NCBI RefSeq assembly: GCF_019218635.1
Contig: NZ_JAHUZB010000002.1
Span: 372,001-436,000 of the forward strand
Length of the DNA stretch: 64,000 bases
Origin: Enterococcus alishanensis
GTDB taxonomy: Bacteria; Bacillota; Bacilli; Lactobacillales; Enterococcaceae
Direction of reading: 5' to 3'
Part shown: positions 35,081 to 43,421 of the stretch, in pieces
Layout: each line of letters begins with the position of its first letter
Numbering within the stretch: position 1 is the first letter of the stretch
Program-made: the position numbers and the translations under genes
Notes under the pieces: model-generated
What the model was told of the DNA's origin: nothing
The model's database searches: none
The model's input: the letters and a program-made list of their open reading frames with translations, nothing else

Positions 35081-37105
35081 TTATTTAAAAAGACTAGCCA
35101 CAGCCCCAGCAATTTTGTTTTCTTCAGGAATATATGGGATTGTAATGTGATCCGTTCCTTGATTATTTTTATTATATTCTATAGAAGTTTCAATAGCATG
35201 TTCATTGCGAGCCCAGCTACGCCGAGCTACTCCGCCCATCGTATCCCAAGCGATGGCTGATTTGATGATTTCGTCAACTTCTTCAGAGCCATCTAATACA
35301 AGTCCAAAGCCACCATTGATCGATTTTCCGATTCCAACACCACCACCATTATGCAAAGCAACTAATGTCATTCCACGCGCAGCATTTCCAGCATAACATT
35401 GCGTGGCCATGTCGGCGCAAACATTACTGCCATCTTTAATATTAGAAGTTTCTCTAAATGGTGAATCTGTACCAGACACATCGTGATGATCTCGTCCTAA
35501 CATAACTGGTCCAATTTTTCCTTCTCGCACCATCTCGTTAAATTTCAAGGCAATATTTATGCGACCCATGCAATCTTGATATAAAATTCGTGCTTCTGTA
35601 CCAACAACTAATTGATTTTCTTCAGCATCGCGAATCCAATTATAATTATCTCGATCTTGATAACGCCGATTTGGATCAATTACCTCCATTGCAGCTTGGT
35701 CAGTCGCCACTAAATCTTTATGATCATGGCTTAGACAGACCCAACGGAATGGACCATAACCATAATCAAACAGCATCGGTCCCATGATATCTTCAACATA
35801 TGAAGGCCAGATAAAACCATCTTTATCATCGATACCATTCTTTGAAATTTCTTTTACACCTGAATCGTAAATGGCTTTCATAAATGAATTCCCATAGTCA
35901 AAGAAGTAAGTACCTTTTGCAACTAATGATTTAATGACTTCATAATGACGAGCTAAAGTTTGGTCAACTAATTGATGAAATTTTTCTTTGTCAGTTGCTA
36001 ATAATTCTGTTCTCTCATCAAAGGTAATACCAGCAGGACAATAGCCGCCTTCATAAACATTGTGACAAGAAGTCTGGTCAGATAATAGATCGACATGAAT
36101 ATTATTTTGATCAATATACTCTAACAAATCAACAATATTTCCATGATAGGCAATTGAGGTTCGTTCTTTTTTAGTAATATATTCTTTAGCAATTCGCATA
36201 GCCTCTGCGGGTGTTTCAGCAAGATTGCTAATCCAACCTTGGTTTAAACGAGTTTCAATTCTAGATTTATCTACTTCAGCGATGATTGCAACTGCGTTGG
36301 CAATTTCTCCGGCTTTTCCTTGTGCGCCGCTCATACCACCAAGTCCAGATGAGATAAATAATTTTCCTCTCAAGTCTCCATCATCAGGAATACCTAATTT
36401 TAGACGTCCCGCATTTAATAAAGTATTGAAAGTACCATGAACAATACCTTGCGGTCCGATATACATCCATCCTCCAGCAGTCATTTGCCCATAATTAGTG
36501 ACACCCATTTCTTCAGCGATTTCCCAATCATCAATATTGTCATATTCGCCAACTAATAAACCGTTGGTGATAATGACTCGGGGTGCATCTTTTTTTGATT
36601 TAAATAAACCTAATGGATGACCAGATTCTAATACTAAAGTTTGTTCATCTGTCATGACTTCTAAATATTTTTTAATTAAGTGGTATTGCATCCAGTTAGA
36701 ACAAACCTGTCCAGTTTCTCCATAAGTGACTAATTCATAGGGGTAGAGAGCCACATCAAAATCTAAATTATTATCTATCATAACTTGCATCGCTTTAGCA
36801 GCGGTACATTTTCCTTTATACTCTTGAATTGGTTTTCCATGAACTCTTTCTTTTGGGTACCAACGATAGCCGTAAATACGACCACGTTTTTTTAATTCTT
36901 CTAAAAATTCGGGAATCACTTCATCGTGATATTTAGGATGTACGTAACGTAGGGCATTTTTTAACGCCAAGGCCGTTTGTTCTTTTGATAAGCGGAAGCC
37001 CCGATCAGGAGCTCGGCGAATACCTTCATGAAAGATGGTTTTTTCTGGTAATATATCATCTAGTTTGATGGTCATCGCGGCTTCGATATCTTTATAATCG
37101 ACCAT
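35081..37105 (-). CDS. hutU: Urocanate hydratase
   Basis: A 674-residue NAD+-dependent enzyme that converts urocanate to imidazolonepropionate, step 2 of histidine breakdown. It is the long form found in streptococci, as opposed to the roughly 550-residue form of Bacillus and Pseudomonas. Recognisable segments are GQMTAGGWMYIGPQGIVHGT, SSGLGGMSGAQGKA, DQTSCHNVYEGGYCP and LHNGGGVGIGKSINGG. The start at 37105 follows AAGGAGGAAAAATAA. It is divergent from hutI, and its promoter carries two TTGACT heptamers with 11-bp spacing. The gene is monocistronic. Confidence 0.97.
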   Translation of the reverse strand: MVDYKDIEAAMTIKLDDILPEKTIFHEGIRRAPDRGFRLSKEQTALALKNALRYVHPKYHDEVIPEFLEELKKRGRIYGYRWYPKERVHGKPIQEYKGKCTAAKAMQVMIDNNLDFDVALYPYELVTYGETGQVCSNWMQYHLIKKYLEVMTDEQTLVLESGHPLGLFKSKKDAPRVIITNGLLVGEYDNIDDWEIAEEMGVTNYGQMTAGGWMYIGPQGIVHGTFNTLLNAGRLKLGIPDDGDLRGKLFISSGLGGMSGAQGKAGEIANAVAIIAEVDKSRIETRLNQGWISNLAETPAEAMRIAKEYITKKERTSIAYHGNIVDLLEYIDQNNIHVDLLSDQTSCHNVYEGGYCPAGITFDERTELLATDKEKFHQLVDQTLARHYEVIKSLVAKGTYFFDYGNSFMKAIYDSGVKEISKNGIDDKDGFIWPSYVEDIMGPMLFDYGYGPFRWVCLSHDHKDLVATDQAAMEVIDPNRRYQDRDNYNWIRDAEENQLVVGTEARILYQDCMGRINIALKFNEMVREGKIGPVMLGRDHHDVSGTDSPFRETSNIKDGSNVCADMATQCYAGNAARGMTLVALHNGGGVGIGKSINGGFGLVLDGSEEVDEIIKSAIAWDTMGGVARRSWARNEHAIETSIEYNKNNQGTDHITIPYIPEENKIAGAVASLFK

Positions 37106-37174
37106 TTATTTTTCCTCCTTAAGTGTCAAAATGATTGATTTTTAGAAAAACTGTTAATTGATGGCTGTACTTTA

Positions 37175-37205
37175 AGTATAAAAAAAACAGTCAATAAAGA
37201 GTCAA
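37175..37205 (-). promoter_or_regulatory. hutU promoter with tandem SARP-like heptamers
   Basis: On the minus strand: TTGACTC (37199-37205), 4 bp, TTGACTG (37188-37194), 7 bp, TATACT (37175-37180). The spacing from the first TTGACT to TATACT is 19 bp, poor for the housekeeping sigma factor alone, so activator dependence is likely. Confidence 0.65.
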
Positions 37206-37236
37206 TCAAAAAGAATTTTTTAATTTTTGAAATCAA

Positions 37237-37250
37237 GAGAAGCGCTTACA
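37237..37250. promoter_or_regulatory. Candidate cre (CcpA) site between hutU and hutI
   Basis: GAGAAGCGCTTACA matches TGTAAGCGCTTACA except for the first three positions. It lies between the two divergent promoters. Confidence 0.5.
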
Positions 37251-37255
37251 AAAAT

Positions 37256-37287
37256 TTGACATTAATTTGACTGTGATTGATGATAAT
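37256..37287 (+). promoter_or_regulatory. hutI promoter with tandem SARP-like heptamers
   Basis: TTGACAT (37256-37262), 4 bp, TTGACTG (37267-37273), 8 bp, GATAAT (37282-37287). The 11-bp period and the 8-bp distance to the -10 are the layout described for actinobacterial SARP targets. Confidence 0.65.
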
Positions 37288-37315
37288 GGAAAAGAAAAAA
37301 AGAGGAGAGAAAAAC

Positions 37316-38584
37316 ATGCAGGCAGATAAATTATTAGTGAATTTTAGCCAAATATTTTGTCCTAATGACCTGGGGCATCCTTTACGTGGTGCTGAAATGG
37401 ATGAGGCACAAATAATTGAACACGGTTATATCGCGATTAAAGAAGATAAAATTCTGGAAGTGGCAGCTGGTGAACCTTCTGCTTCATTGATTGGTAAAGC
37501 AACTGAAATAGTAGATTATAGTGGAAAATTAGCAACACCTGGTTTAATTGATTGCCATACTCATTTGGTCTATGGTGGTAGTCGAGAAAATGAATTTTCA
37601 CAAAAATTAAATGGTGTACCATATTTAGATATTTTAGCAGCTGGTGGTGGTATTTTAAGCACGGTGCGCTCCACTAGAAGTGCAACTTTTGAAGAATTGT
37701 ATCAAAAATCAGAACATCTATTAAATGAGATGATAGTTCATGGAGTAACGACGGTTGAGGCTAAAAGTGGTTATGGCTTAAATTGGGAAACAGAAGAACG
37801 TCAATTAAAAGTTGCCCGTCAATTAAATGAAGATCATGATATTGAGCTAGTCTCAACTTTTATGGGCGCTCATGCCATTCCGGAAGAATATAAAGATCGT
37901 TCAGATGATTTTATTGAATTGGTAATTGATGAAATGTTGTCAAAAGTCAAAGCTGAGAACTTAGCTGAATTCTGTGATATTTTTTGTGAACGTAATGTTT
38001 TTACTGCTGAACAATCCTATCGTTTATTATCAGCAGCTAAAGAACTGGGCTTTAAATTACGGATTCATGCAGATGAAATTGCTTCAATCGGGGGTTCTAA
38101 GGTCGCAGCTGACTTGCATGCAGTCAGTGCAGAACATTTAATGGTTATTAAAGATGAAGATATTGATCTTCTCAGCGAGGCAAATGTAATTGGGAACTTG
38201 CTACCAGGAACAACCTTTAGTTTAATGGAAGATACTTTTGCTCCTGCTAAAAAAATGATTGAAAAAGGAATGGCAATTACTTTAACGACTGACAGTAATC
38301 CTGGAAGCTGTCCGACGGCCAATTTACAGTTTATTATGCAATTGGGCTGTTTCCAAATGAAATTAACGCCGATCCAAGTGTTTAATGCTGTAACCATTAA
38401 TGCTGCTTATTCAGTAGCTCGCAATGAAAAGGTTGGTAGTTTGGATGTTGGCAAACAGGCGGATATTGCTATTTTTGATGCAGCAAATATTGATTTTCCG
38501 ATGTATTTTTTTGCAACTAACTTGGTTAGCCAAGTTTATAAAGCGGGCAAATTAGTTGTTAATGAACGTCAAAGGTTAGAATAA
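37316..38584 (+). CDS. hutI: Imidazolonepropionase
   Basis: A 422-residue metal-dependent amidohydrolase that opens imidazolonepropionate to N-formimino-L-glutamate, step 3 of histidine breakdown. The start at 37316 follows AGAGGAGAG. Metal ligands are visible in [32 protein letters not shown] and [11 protein letters not shown]. The arginine of the GGSREN loop contacts substrate. It is divergent from hutU, has its own terminator, and is followed by the SARP-like regulator gene on the same strand. Confidence 0.97.
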   Translation: MQADKLLVNFSQIFCPNDLGHPLRGAEMDEAQIIEHGYIAIKEDKILEVAAGEPSASLIGKATEIVDYSGKLATPGLIDCHTHLVYGGSRENEFSQKLNGVPYLDILAAGGGILSTVRSTRSATFEELYQKSEHLLNEMIVHGVTTVEAKSGYGLNWETEERQLKVARQLNEDHDIELVSTFMGAHAIPEEYKDRSDDFIELVIDEMLSKVKAENLAEFCDIFCERNVFTAEQSYRLLSAAKELGFKLRIHADEIASIGGSKVAADLHAVSAEHLMVIKDEDIDLLSEANVIGNLLPGTTFSLMEDTFAPAKKMIEKGMAITLTTDSNPGSCPTANLQFIMQLGCFQMKLTPIQVFNAVTINAAYSVARNEKVGSLDVGKQADIAIFDAANIDFPMYFFATNLVSQVYKAGKLVVNERQRLE

Positions 38585-38607
38585 AAATTTTATTATAAAT
38601 AATCTAT

Positions 38608-38645
38608 AGGATTTGGGGAGCAGATACTCTTCAAATCCTTTTTTC
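38608..38645 (+). terminator. Terminator of hutI
   Basis: An extended stem of about 13 bp with G-U pairs (AGGATTTG 38608-38615 with CAAATCCT 38632-38639) is followed by a T run. Confidence 0.8.
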
Positions 38646-38747
38646 TATGATAAAAAATTTTGTTGTTATGATTGTAACTATTAGAGATTATAATTGGCTA
38701 TTATTTTTTAAATAATTATCGTAAAATGAATGAAAGAAGGTGAATGT

Positions 38748-41700
38748 ATGCGAAAGGTACTACGTTGCCAATTGTTTGGTAACCCTCAAATTTTTTTAGA
38801 TGATCAACCAGTGTTTTTTGCTTTTTCTAAAATCAATGCGTTAATTTATTACTTGACAGTAAATATTTCGGCCAGTCGAGATGAAATAGCCGGGATGTTG
38901 TGGCCTAATAAAACAGAACAAAATGCTCGTAAAAATCTGCGCAATACTATTTACCAAGCCAATAAAGAATTAGGAGCAGAGTTCATTGTTTCTCCCAATA
39001 AATCAATTTTACAATTAGATGGAGCGTTAGTTGCTCCCAGTGACGCACGTTTGTTCACGGAAGATCCTATCCACTATCTAGATGAATATCGAGATGAATT
39101 TCTAAAAGGATTTTTTTTGAAGGATTCTGAAAGTTTTGATCTGTGGGTCATTAAAATGCGCAATTTTTTTGAACAGAAATTTATTCAAAGCTGTTATAAA
39201 AAAGTAGCTGAAGATATTGAAAATAATCATTTGGAAGATGTCGAAAAGAATATTCATCGATTGATTGATATTGATGAATATGATGAACGCAACTATCAGA
39301 TGTTGATGCGTTTTTATCAAAATAGTCATCGTAATGGTAAAGTTATTGAAACCTATTACAGTTTAGCGGGCACACTAAATGAAGAATTAGGTATTCAGCC
39401 AAGTGATGAAACACGAAAAATTTACGAAGATACTTTAACAATCGTTAAACGTAACAAAGAACAAAAAGATGCGACCAAGTATCGTTTCTTTGGACGGACT
39501 GCTGAACTTGAAGTATTAGAAGCAAACTTGGATTGTTTTGATCGTAACCAACCGTTTCAATCAGTCTTGATCCAAGGAGATGATGGAGTTGGCAAAACCG
39601 CTCTTAGTCAGTTAGTTTTGAATAATGCCTCTGAAATATTATTAGTTAAAGCTAGCTGTTTTCAGGCAGAGCAAACTTTTACTTTAAGAATGTGGCGAGA
39701 AATAATGACTCAGTTGGAACCAATTGTTTTAACGGAATCAATCATGACAGAAACTTTATGGCGACAAATGTGTCAGCGTTTTTTTCCTAGTTTTTTAGAT
39801 ATTGCCAGCACTCAATTTGAAGAAAAAATAAGAGATACTGATATCAATCATCTCTCGCAATTTTTGCTGACCATAATGGATAAACTAGCTGCCAAGTATC
39901 ACATAATTGTATATATTGAGAATCTACAGTGGATTGATCAGCCTAGTTTGAAGTTATTGACAAGTCTTTTACTGCATAATCAAAACTGCTTATTTCTAAT
40001 GACCTTAAGAACTGATCATCATCGTGAAGTGACTGATTTTATTAATGCAGTCAGTCACTACGATAAATTATTACAAATTACTTTAAAGCCTTTTCCAAAA
40101 GAAGCGATTAAAGCTTTTGTTAAAAAGCAAATACCGGAACAACAATTTGATTATGAGATTTGTGACAAACTATATGAAGAATCAGAAGGAAATCCAATGT
40201 TTTTAATGGAGTATGTCAAACAATTGCGGCAGGGCGGATCGATTAATTACATGACGGCAAAAATTAAAAAGGAATTGGAATTTTCACTTGTTCAGCTATC
40301 TTCAATGGAACGATCAGTATTAGAAGTGGTAGCTTATTTCAAAAATCCCCCTTATATAAGCATGATTGCTTTAATTTTAGAGGTTTCAGAACAGGAAATT
40401 GCGAAAGCAGTCGCAAATCTTAGCGAGCGGAATCTTTTAATTGAGCAGGCAATAAATAGTAAAATTCATGTATTTTTCAAGAAAAAAAAATTAAGAGAAC
40501 ATATTTATTCTTGTCAATCAGCCAGTAAAATCCGGTTAATTCATGAAAAAATTGCCCGTTTGCTAGAAGAACAATATAAAGCATCTAATGACAAAGGACT
40601 ACTCTCGTTGGTGGCTTATCATTATAAAAATGCTGACCAAGAGTTAAAATCTTTAGATTATGAACTTTCTAATTTAGAACTTTCGTTAAAATTTCAACAT
40701 GAACTTTTTCCAATTTATAACGAACAAAGTAAAGTGGCTTTAGAATTACATCCGCTGGAATTTCAAAAAGAGTTTGAAAAGTTTGAAGAGATTGGTCACC
40801 AGTTAAAATCTAATGAAGAACTTTATGGAGATATGAATGACTATCAACAGCTTTTAATGAAGTATTTATATCTGGAAGGTCGTTATTTAATTAATCGTGG
40901 TGATTATCATAGCGGGATTGAAGATATCCAAAGGGTGATTGTTCAAGCGAAGGAATACCACCATGACGATATTTTAGCCAAAGCCTATCGACAAATGATT
41001 TATTTTTTTATTCAAACAGACAATGCAATCGAGATGGCTCTTTATATTGATATGGCGATGACCATTGCAATTAAATCTAATGATCATGAGTCAATCGGTA
41101 TTTTACTTAGATTAAAAGGTTTGTATCATTTAATGATTGGCGAATTATCAGAAGCAGAGCGCTTATGTCAGGAATCGATTACGATTTTTACAATTTCAAA
41201 TGAAGTTAGAGAAAAATATGCCAGCAACATTGCTGCTTCCTATGATTATTTAGCAGAAATTGAACGGCTTCGAAAAAATTACAATCAAGCTGTTTTTTAT
41301 ATGAAAAAAGCTATAGCTCTATGCGAAGAAACCAGTTTAATAACCAGTCTAGTGATTTTTTATGTAGATATGGGTATTTCGTATTTTGCTGCGGGGAATT
41401 ACCAACAAGCAAGACATTATCTTCAACGTTCAAATGAAATGTACACCAATATTATTTCACCTTGGAAACGGACACAATTAAGTGTGTATTTAGCTTTAAT
41501 TGATTTACTGGAAGGAAATTATCAAGCAGTGTATGAGTCCTTACTACGTTTTAGTGAAGTTCAAGGTCAAATGACTAATCCACGTGATTCTGGTATCGTT
41601 TATTTTTTTAAGGCAATTGTTAAGCATCTTCTAACTATTAAAGCACTGGATACACCGAAGATAGAAAAACTATTAAATTACAGCTCAAATCATTATTATA

Positions 41701-41792
41701 AGAAAGCTGTAGAAAACCTTAGTGCTTATCGTGATCAATTTGAATTAAATTATTTGAAGGATACTTTTGAAGAAGTAAAAACAACTGAATAG
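38748..41792 (+). CDS. Large SARP-like (BTAD) transcriptional regulator
   Basis: A 1014-residue protein with the AfsR-type layout. Residues 1-95 are a winged-helix domain (LRCQLFGNPQIFLDD, SRDEIAGMLWPNKTEQNARKNLR). Residues about 97-235 are a bacterial transcriptional activation domain (LFLKG-type segment YRDEFLKGFFL, then YDERNYQMLMRFYQ and LNEELGIQPSDET). About 245-520 is an ATPase module with Walker A GDDGVGKT (277-284) and Walker B IIVYIENLQWID (386-397). From about 600 to the end are TPR-like helices (YHSGIEDIQR, LSEAERLCQESI, YNQAVFYMKKAI, YQQARHYLQRS). The start at 38748 follows AGAAGGTGA. It lies between hutI and the ftcD operon; the nearby promoters carry SARP-type repeats, so it is the best candidate hut activator. 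The inducer is unknown. Confidence 0.85.
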   Translation: MRKVLRCQLFGNPQIFLDDQPVFFAFSKINALIYYLTVNISASRDEIAGMLWPNKTEQNARKNLRNTIYQANKELGAEFIVSPNKSILQLDGALVAPSDARLFTEDPIHYLDEYRDEFLKGFFLKDSESFDLWVIKMRNFFEQKFIQSCYKKVAEDIENNHLEDVEKNIHRLIDIDEYDERNYQMLMRFYQNSHRNGKVIETYYSLAGTLNEELGIQPSDETRKIYEDTLTIVKRNKEQKDATKYRFFGRTAELEVLEANLDCFDRNQPFQSVLIQGDDGVGKTALSQLVLNNASEILLVKASCFQAEQTFTLRMWREIMTQLEPIVLTESIMTETLWRQMCQRFFPSFLDIASTQFEEKIRDTDINHLSQFLLTIMDKLAAKYHIIVYIENLQWIDQPSLKLLTSLLLHNQNCLFLMTLRTDHHREVTDFINAVSHYDKLLQITLKPFPKEAIKAFVKKQIPEQQFDYEICDKLYEESEGNPMFLMEYVKQLRQGGSINYMTAKIKKELEFSLVQLSSMERSVLEVVAYFKNPPYISMIALILEVSEQEIAKAVANLSERNLLIEQAINSKIHVFFKKKKLREHIYSCQSASKIRLIHEKIARLLEEQYKASNDKGLLSLVAYHYKNADQELKSLDYELSNLELSLKFQHELFPIYNEQSKVALELHPLEFQKEFEKFEEIGHQLKSNEELYGDMNDYQQLLMKYLYLEGRYLINRGDYHSGIEDIQRVIVQAKEYHHDDILAKAYRQMIYFFIQTDNAIEMALYIDMAMTIAIKSNDHESIGILLRLKGLYHLMIGELSEAERLCQESITIFTISNEVREKYASNIAASYDYLAEIERLRKNYNQAVFYMKKAIALCEETSLITSLVIFYVDMGISYFAAGNYQQARHYLQRSNEMYTNIISPWKRTQLSVYLALIDLLEGNYQAVYESLLRFSEVQGQMTNPRDSGIVYFFKAIVKHLLTIKALDTPKIEKLLNYSSNHYYKKAVENLSAYRDQFELNYLKDTFEEVKTTE

Positions 41793-41822
41793 TTTTATAA
41801 AGATCGTCTGAAAAAAATTTAA

Positions 41823-41862
41823 AGAGATCTCGAAAGTCTAATATTTGAGATTCTTTTTTTTA
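41823..41862 (+). terminator. Probable terminator of the SARP-like gene
   Basis: An imperfect stem (AGA-G-ATCTC with GAGATTCT, one bulge) is followed by T8. Confidence 0.5.
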
Positions 41863-41966
41863 ACGGTCTTTTTTTTCGAGTTTTTTTGTACAGCAAAGAT
41901 TTCGATTTTAAATGAGAAAAATTTTATTTTTTTATTTTTTTCTCATAAAAGTATCAATAAAACGTC

Positions 41967-41996
41967 AAAAAATCATTTAAGCAAAAAATCATTTAA
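41967..41996. repeat. Two tandem copies of AAAAAATCATTTAA
   Basis: Identical 14-mers at 41967-41980 and 41983-41996 (16-bp period). The sequence is simple and could be chance in AT-rich DNA or a regulator-binding repeat. Confidence 0.6.
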
Positions 41997-42161
41997 ATCA
42001 TTAAAAAGAAATATCGATGACTGTTTTTTACATTTTCAATTTTTACTTTTAAAAAGCAATTAAATGATAAAGCGAACCTCTATAAAATATATACATAATA
42101 TCCTACTGTTATGAAAAGATACTGATAATTTAACGAATTCTTTGAAGTTAAATTTCAGCTT

Positions 42162-42196
42162 CTTTTTCGACATTCAGATTAAGAATGTCGAAAAAG
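42162..42196. repeat. Perfect 14-bp inverted repeat upstream of ftcD
   Basis: CTTTTTCGACATTC (42162-42175) is the exact reverse complement of 42183-42196, with a 7-nt spacer. Neither strand has a T-run directly after the hairpin, so it is not a normal terminator. Confidence 0.75.
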
Positions 42197-42306
42197 TGTC
42201 AAATTTTTGTCTATAGAAAAATACGATTAAAAAATTAAAATTATACTTAACAAAAATCTTTAAATAAAATTCTGAGGAAGGGCTTAATCTCAGCATTTAT
42301 ATGAGA

Positions 42307-42335
42307 TTGACCGACCTTTTAAATAATGATAAGGT
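42307..42335 (+). promoter_or_regulatory. Promoter of the ftcD operon
   Basis: TTGACC (42307-42312), 17 bp, TAAGGT (42330-42335) with an extended TGA just before it (42327-42329). The -35 overlaps the right arm of a dyad AATCTCA-9-TGAGATT (42286-42308). Confidence 0.5.
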
Positions 42336-42346
42336 TGTTCCATGAA

Positions 42347-42360
42347 TGGAAGCGCTAACA
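42347..42360. promoter_or_regulatory. cre (CcpA) site before ftcD
   Basis: TGGAAGCGCTAACA differs from the consensus TGWAANCGNTNWCA at one position. It lies at about the transcription start of the ftcD promoter, where CcpA would block elongation or initiation. Confidence 0.7.
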
Positions 42361-42437
42361 ACGATTTAATTTGTTTATTGCGCAAAATAAGATTTTTAAG
42401 ATGTAGAACTGTTAAGAAAAAGCTGTGAACTATTTAG

Positions 42438-42465
42438 TTTATAAGGGAGTGATGCCCCTTATAAA
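42438..42465 (+). other. Leader hairpin upstream of ftcD
   Basis: A perfect 10-bp stem (TTTATAAGGG 42438-42447 with CCCTTATAAA 42456-42465) with an 8-nt loop lies in the predicted 5' leader, 46 bp before the start codon. There is no T-run, so it is not an intrinsic terminator. It may affect RNA stability or translation. Confidence 0.5.
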
Positions 42466-42511
42466 ATCGAAAAATGTTATGCAATTATTAAAAAGAGAGG
42501 ATGTTTTTAAA

Positions 42512-43411
42512 ATGGCAAAATTAATTGAATGTATTCCTAATTTTAGTGAGGGAAGTGACGAAAAAGTCATTAACGGATTAGTGAAAGTTGCCAAAAGTGT
42601 TGGAGGAGTGACCTTGTTAGATTATTCTTCGGATGCTAGTCACAATCGTAGCGTCTTCACTTTAGTCGGGGATGAAGCTGGTATCCAGGAAGTTGCTTTC
42701 CAACTTGTAAAATATGCTAGCGAAAATATTGATATGACGAAACAGCATGGAGAACATCCCCGAATGGGTGCGACTGATGTGGTACCTTTTGTACCGATTA
42801 AAGATGTAACAACCGAAGAATGTGTGGAAATCTCTAAAAAAGTTGCGAAGCGTATCAATGATGAATTGAACATTCCAATTTTCTTATATGAAGAATCGGC
42901 TAGTACACCTGCTCGTAAAAATTTAGCAAAAGTACGTAAAGGTCAGTTTGAAGGGATGCCAGAAAAATTACTAGAGGAAGACTGGGCACCCGATTTTGGA
43001 GAAAGAAAAATCCACCCAACGGCTGGTGTAACTGCTGTAGGTGCACGGATGCCGTTGGTTGCTTTTAATGTCAACTTAGATACCGATAATATTGATATTG
43101 CGAATAAAATTGCAAAAATTGTCCGTGGATCTGGTGGCGGCTTTAAGTATTGTAAAGGAATCGGCGTAATGCTGGAAGAACGTAATATTGCTCAAGTATC
43201 GATGAACATGGTGAATTACGAGGGTACACCTTTATATCGTGCCTTTGAAACGATTCGATTTGAAGCCAAAAGATATGGCGTGAACATTATCGGCAGTGAA
43301 GTAATTGGCTTAACACCAGCCAAAGCATTAATTGATTGCGCTGAGTATTATTTGCAAATTGAAGAATTTGATTACAACAAACAAGTTTTAGAAAATCATT
43401 TATTAAATTAG
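42512..43411 (+). CDS. ftcD: Glutamate formimidoyltransferase
   Basis: A 299-residue cytoplasmic enzyme that moves the formimino group of formiminoglutamate to tetrahydrofolate, releasing L-glutamate. It corresponds to the formiminotransferase half of mammalian FTCD. The start at 42512 gives the family N-terminus AKLIECIPNFSEGSD and follows AAAGAGAGG; upstream in-frame codons are leader sequence. SHNRSVFTLVGD and HPRMGATDVVPFVP are characteristic. It is the first gene of the long hut operon. Using FtcD rather than a formiminoglutamase (hutG) makes the pathway folate-dependent. Confidence 0.95.
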   Translation: MAKLIECIPNFSEGSDEKVINGLVKVAKSVGGVTLLDYSSDASHNRSVFTLVGDEAGIQEVAFQLVKYASENIDMTKQHGEHPRMGATDVVPFVPIKDVTTEECVEISKKVAKRINDELNIPIFLYEESASTPARKNLAKVRKGQFEGMPEKLLEEDWAPDFGERKIHPTAGVTAVGARMPLVAFNVNLDTDNIDIANKIAKIVRGSGGGFKYCKGIGVMLEERNIAQVSMNMVNYEGTPLYRAFETIRFEAKRYGVNIIGSEVIGLTPAKALIDCAEYYLQIEEFDYNKQVLENHLLN

Positions 43412-43421
43412 GAGGATAACT

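Larger units (their letters stand above)
41863..42306. other. Non-coding part of the 719-bp gap before ftcD
   Basis: Strongly AT-rich, with no credible gene; the short frames here are phenylalanine/lysine-rich artefacts of T and A runs. It contains a tandem 14-bp repeat (41967-41996), a perfect 14-bp inverted repeat (42162-42196), and a dyad AATCTCA-9-TGAGATT (42286-42308) touching the ftcD promoter. Confidence 0.6.

Noticed and set aside
38655-38700. SARP-like heptamer pair before the regulator's own gene
   Set aside because: TTGTTAT and TTGTAAC lie 9 bp apart and 10 bp from TATAAT, which does not match the 11-bp period seen at hutU and hutI.
41845-42063. 72-codon frame after the SARP-like gene
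   Set aside because: Composition (Phe, Lys, Ser runs) follows from T and A tracts, there is no ribosome binding site, and it overlaps the SARP terminator and the tandem repeat.
42183-42204. Minus-strand TTGACAC-4-TCGACAT as a third SARP promoter
   Set aside because: No -10 element lies 7-8 bp further on and no minus-strand gene follows; it is probably part of the inverted repeat.
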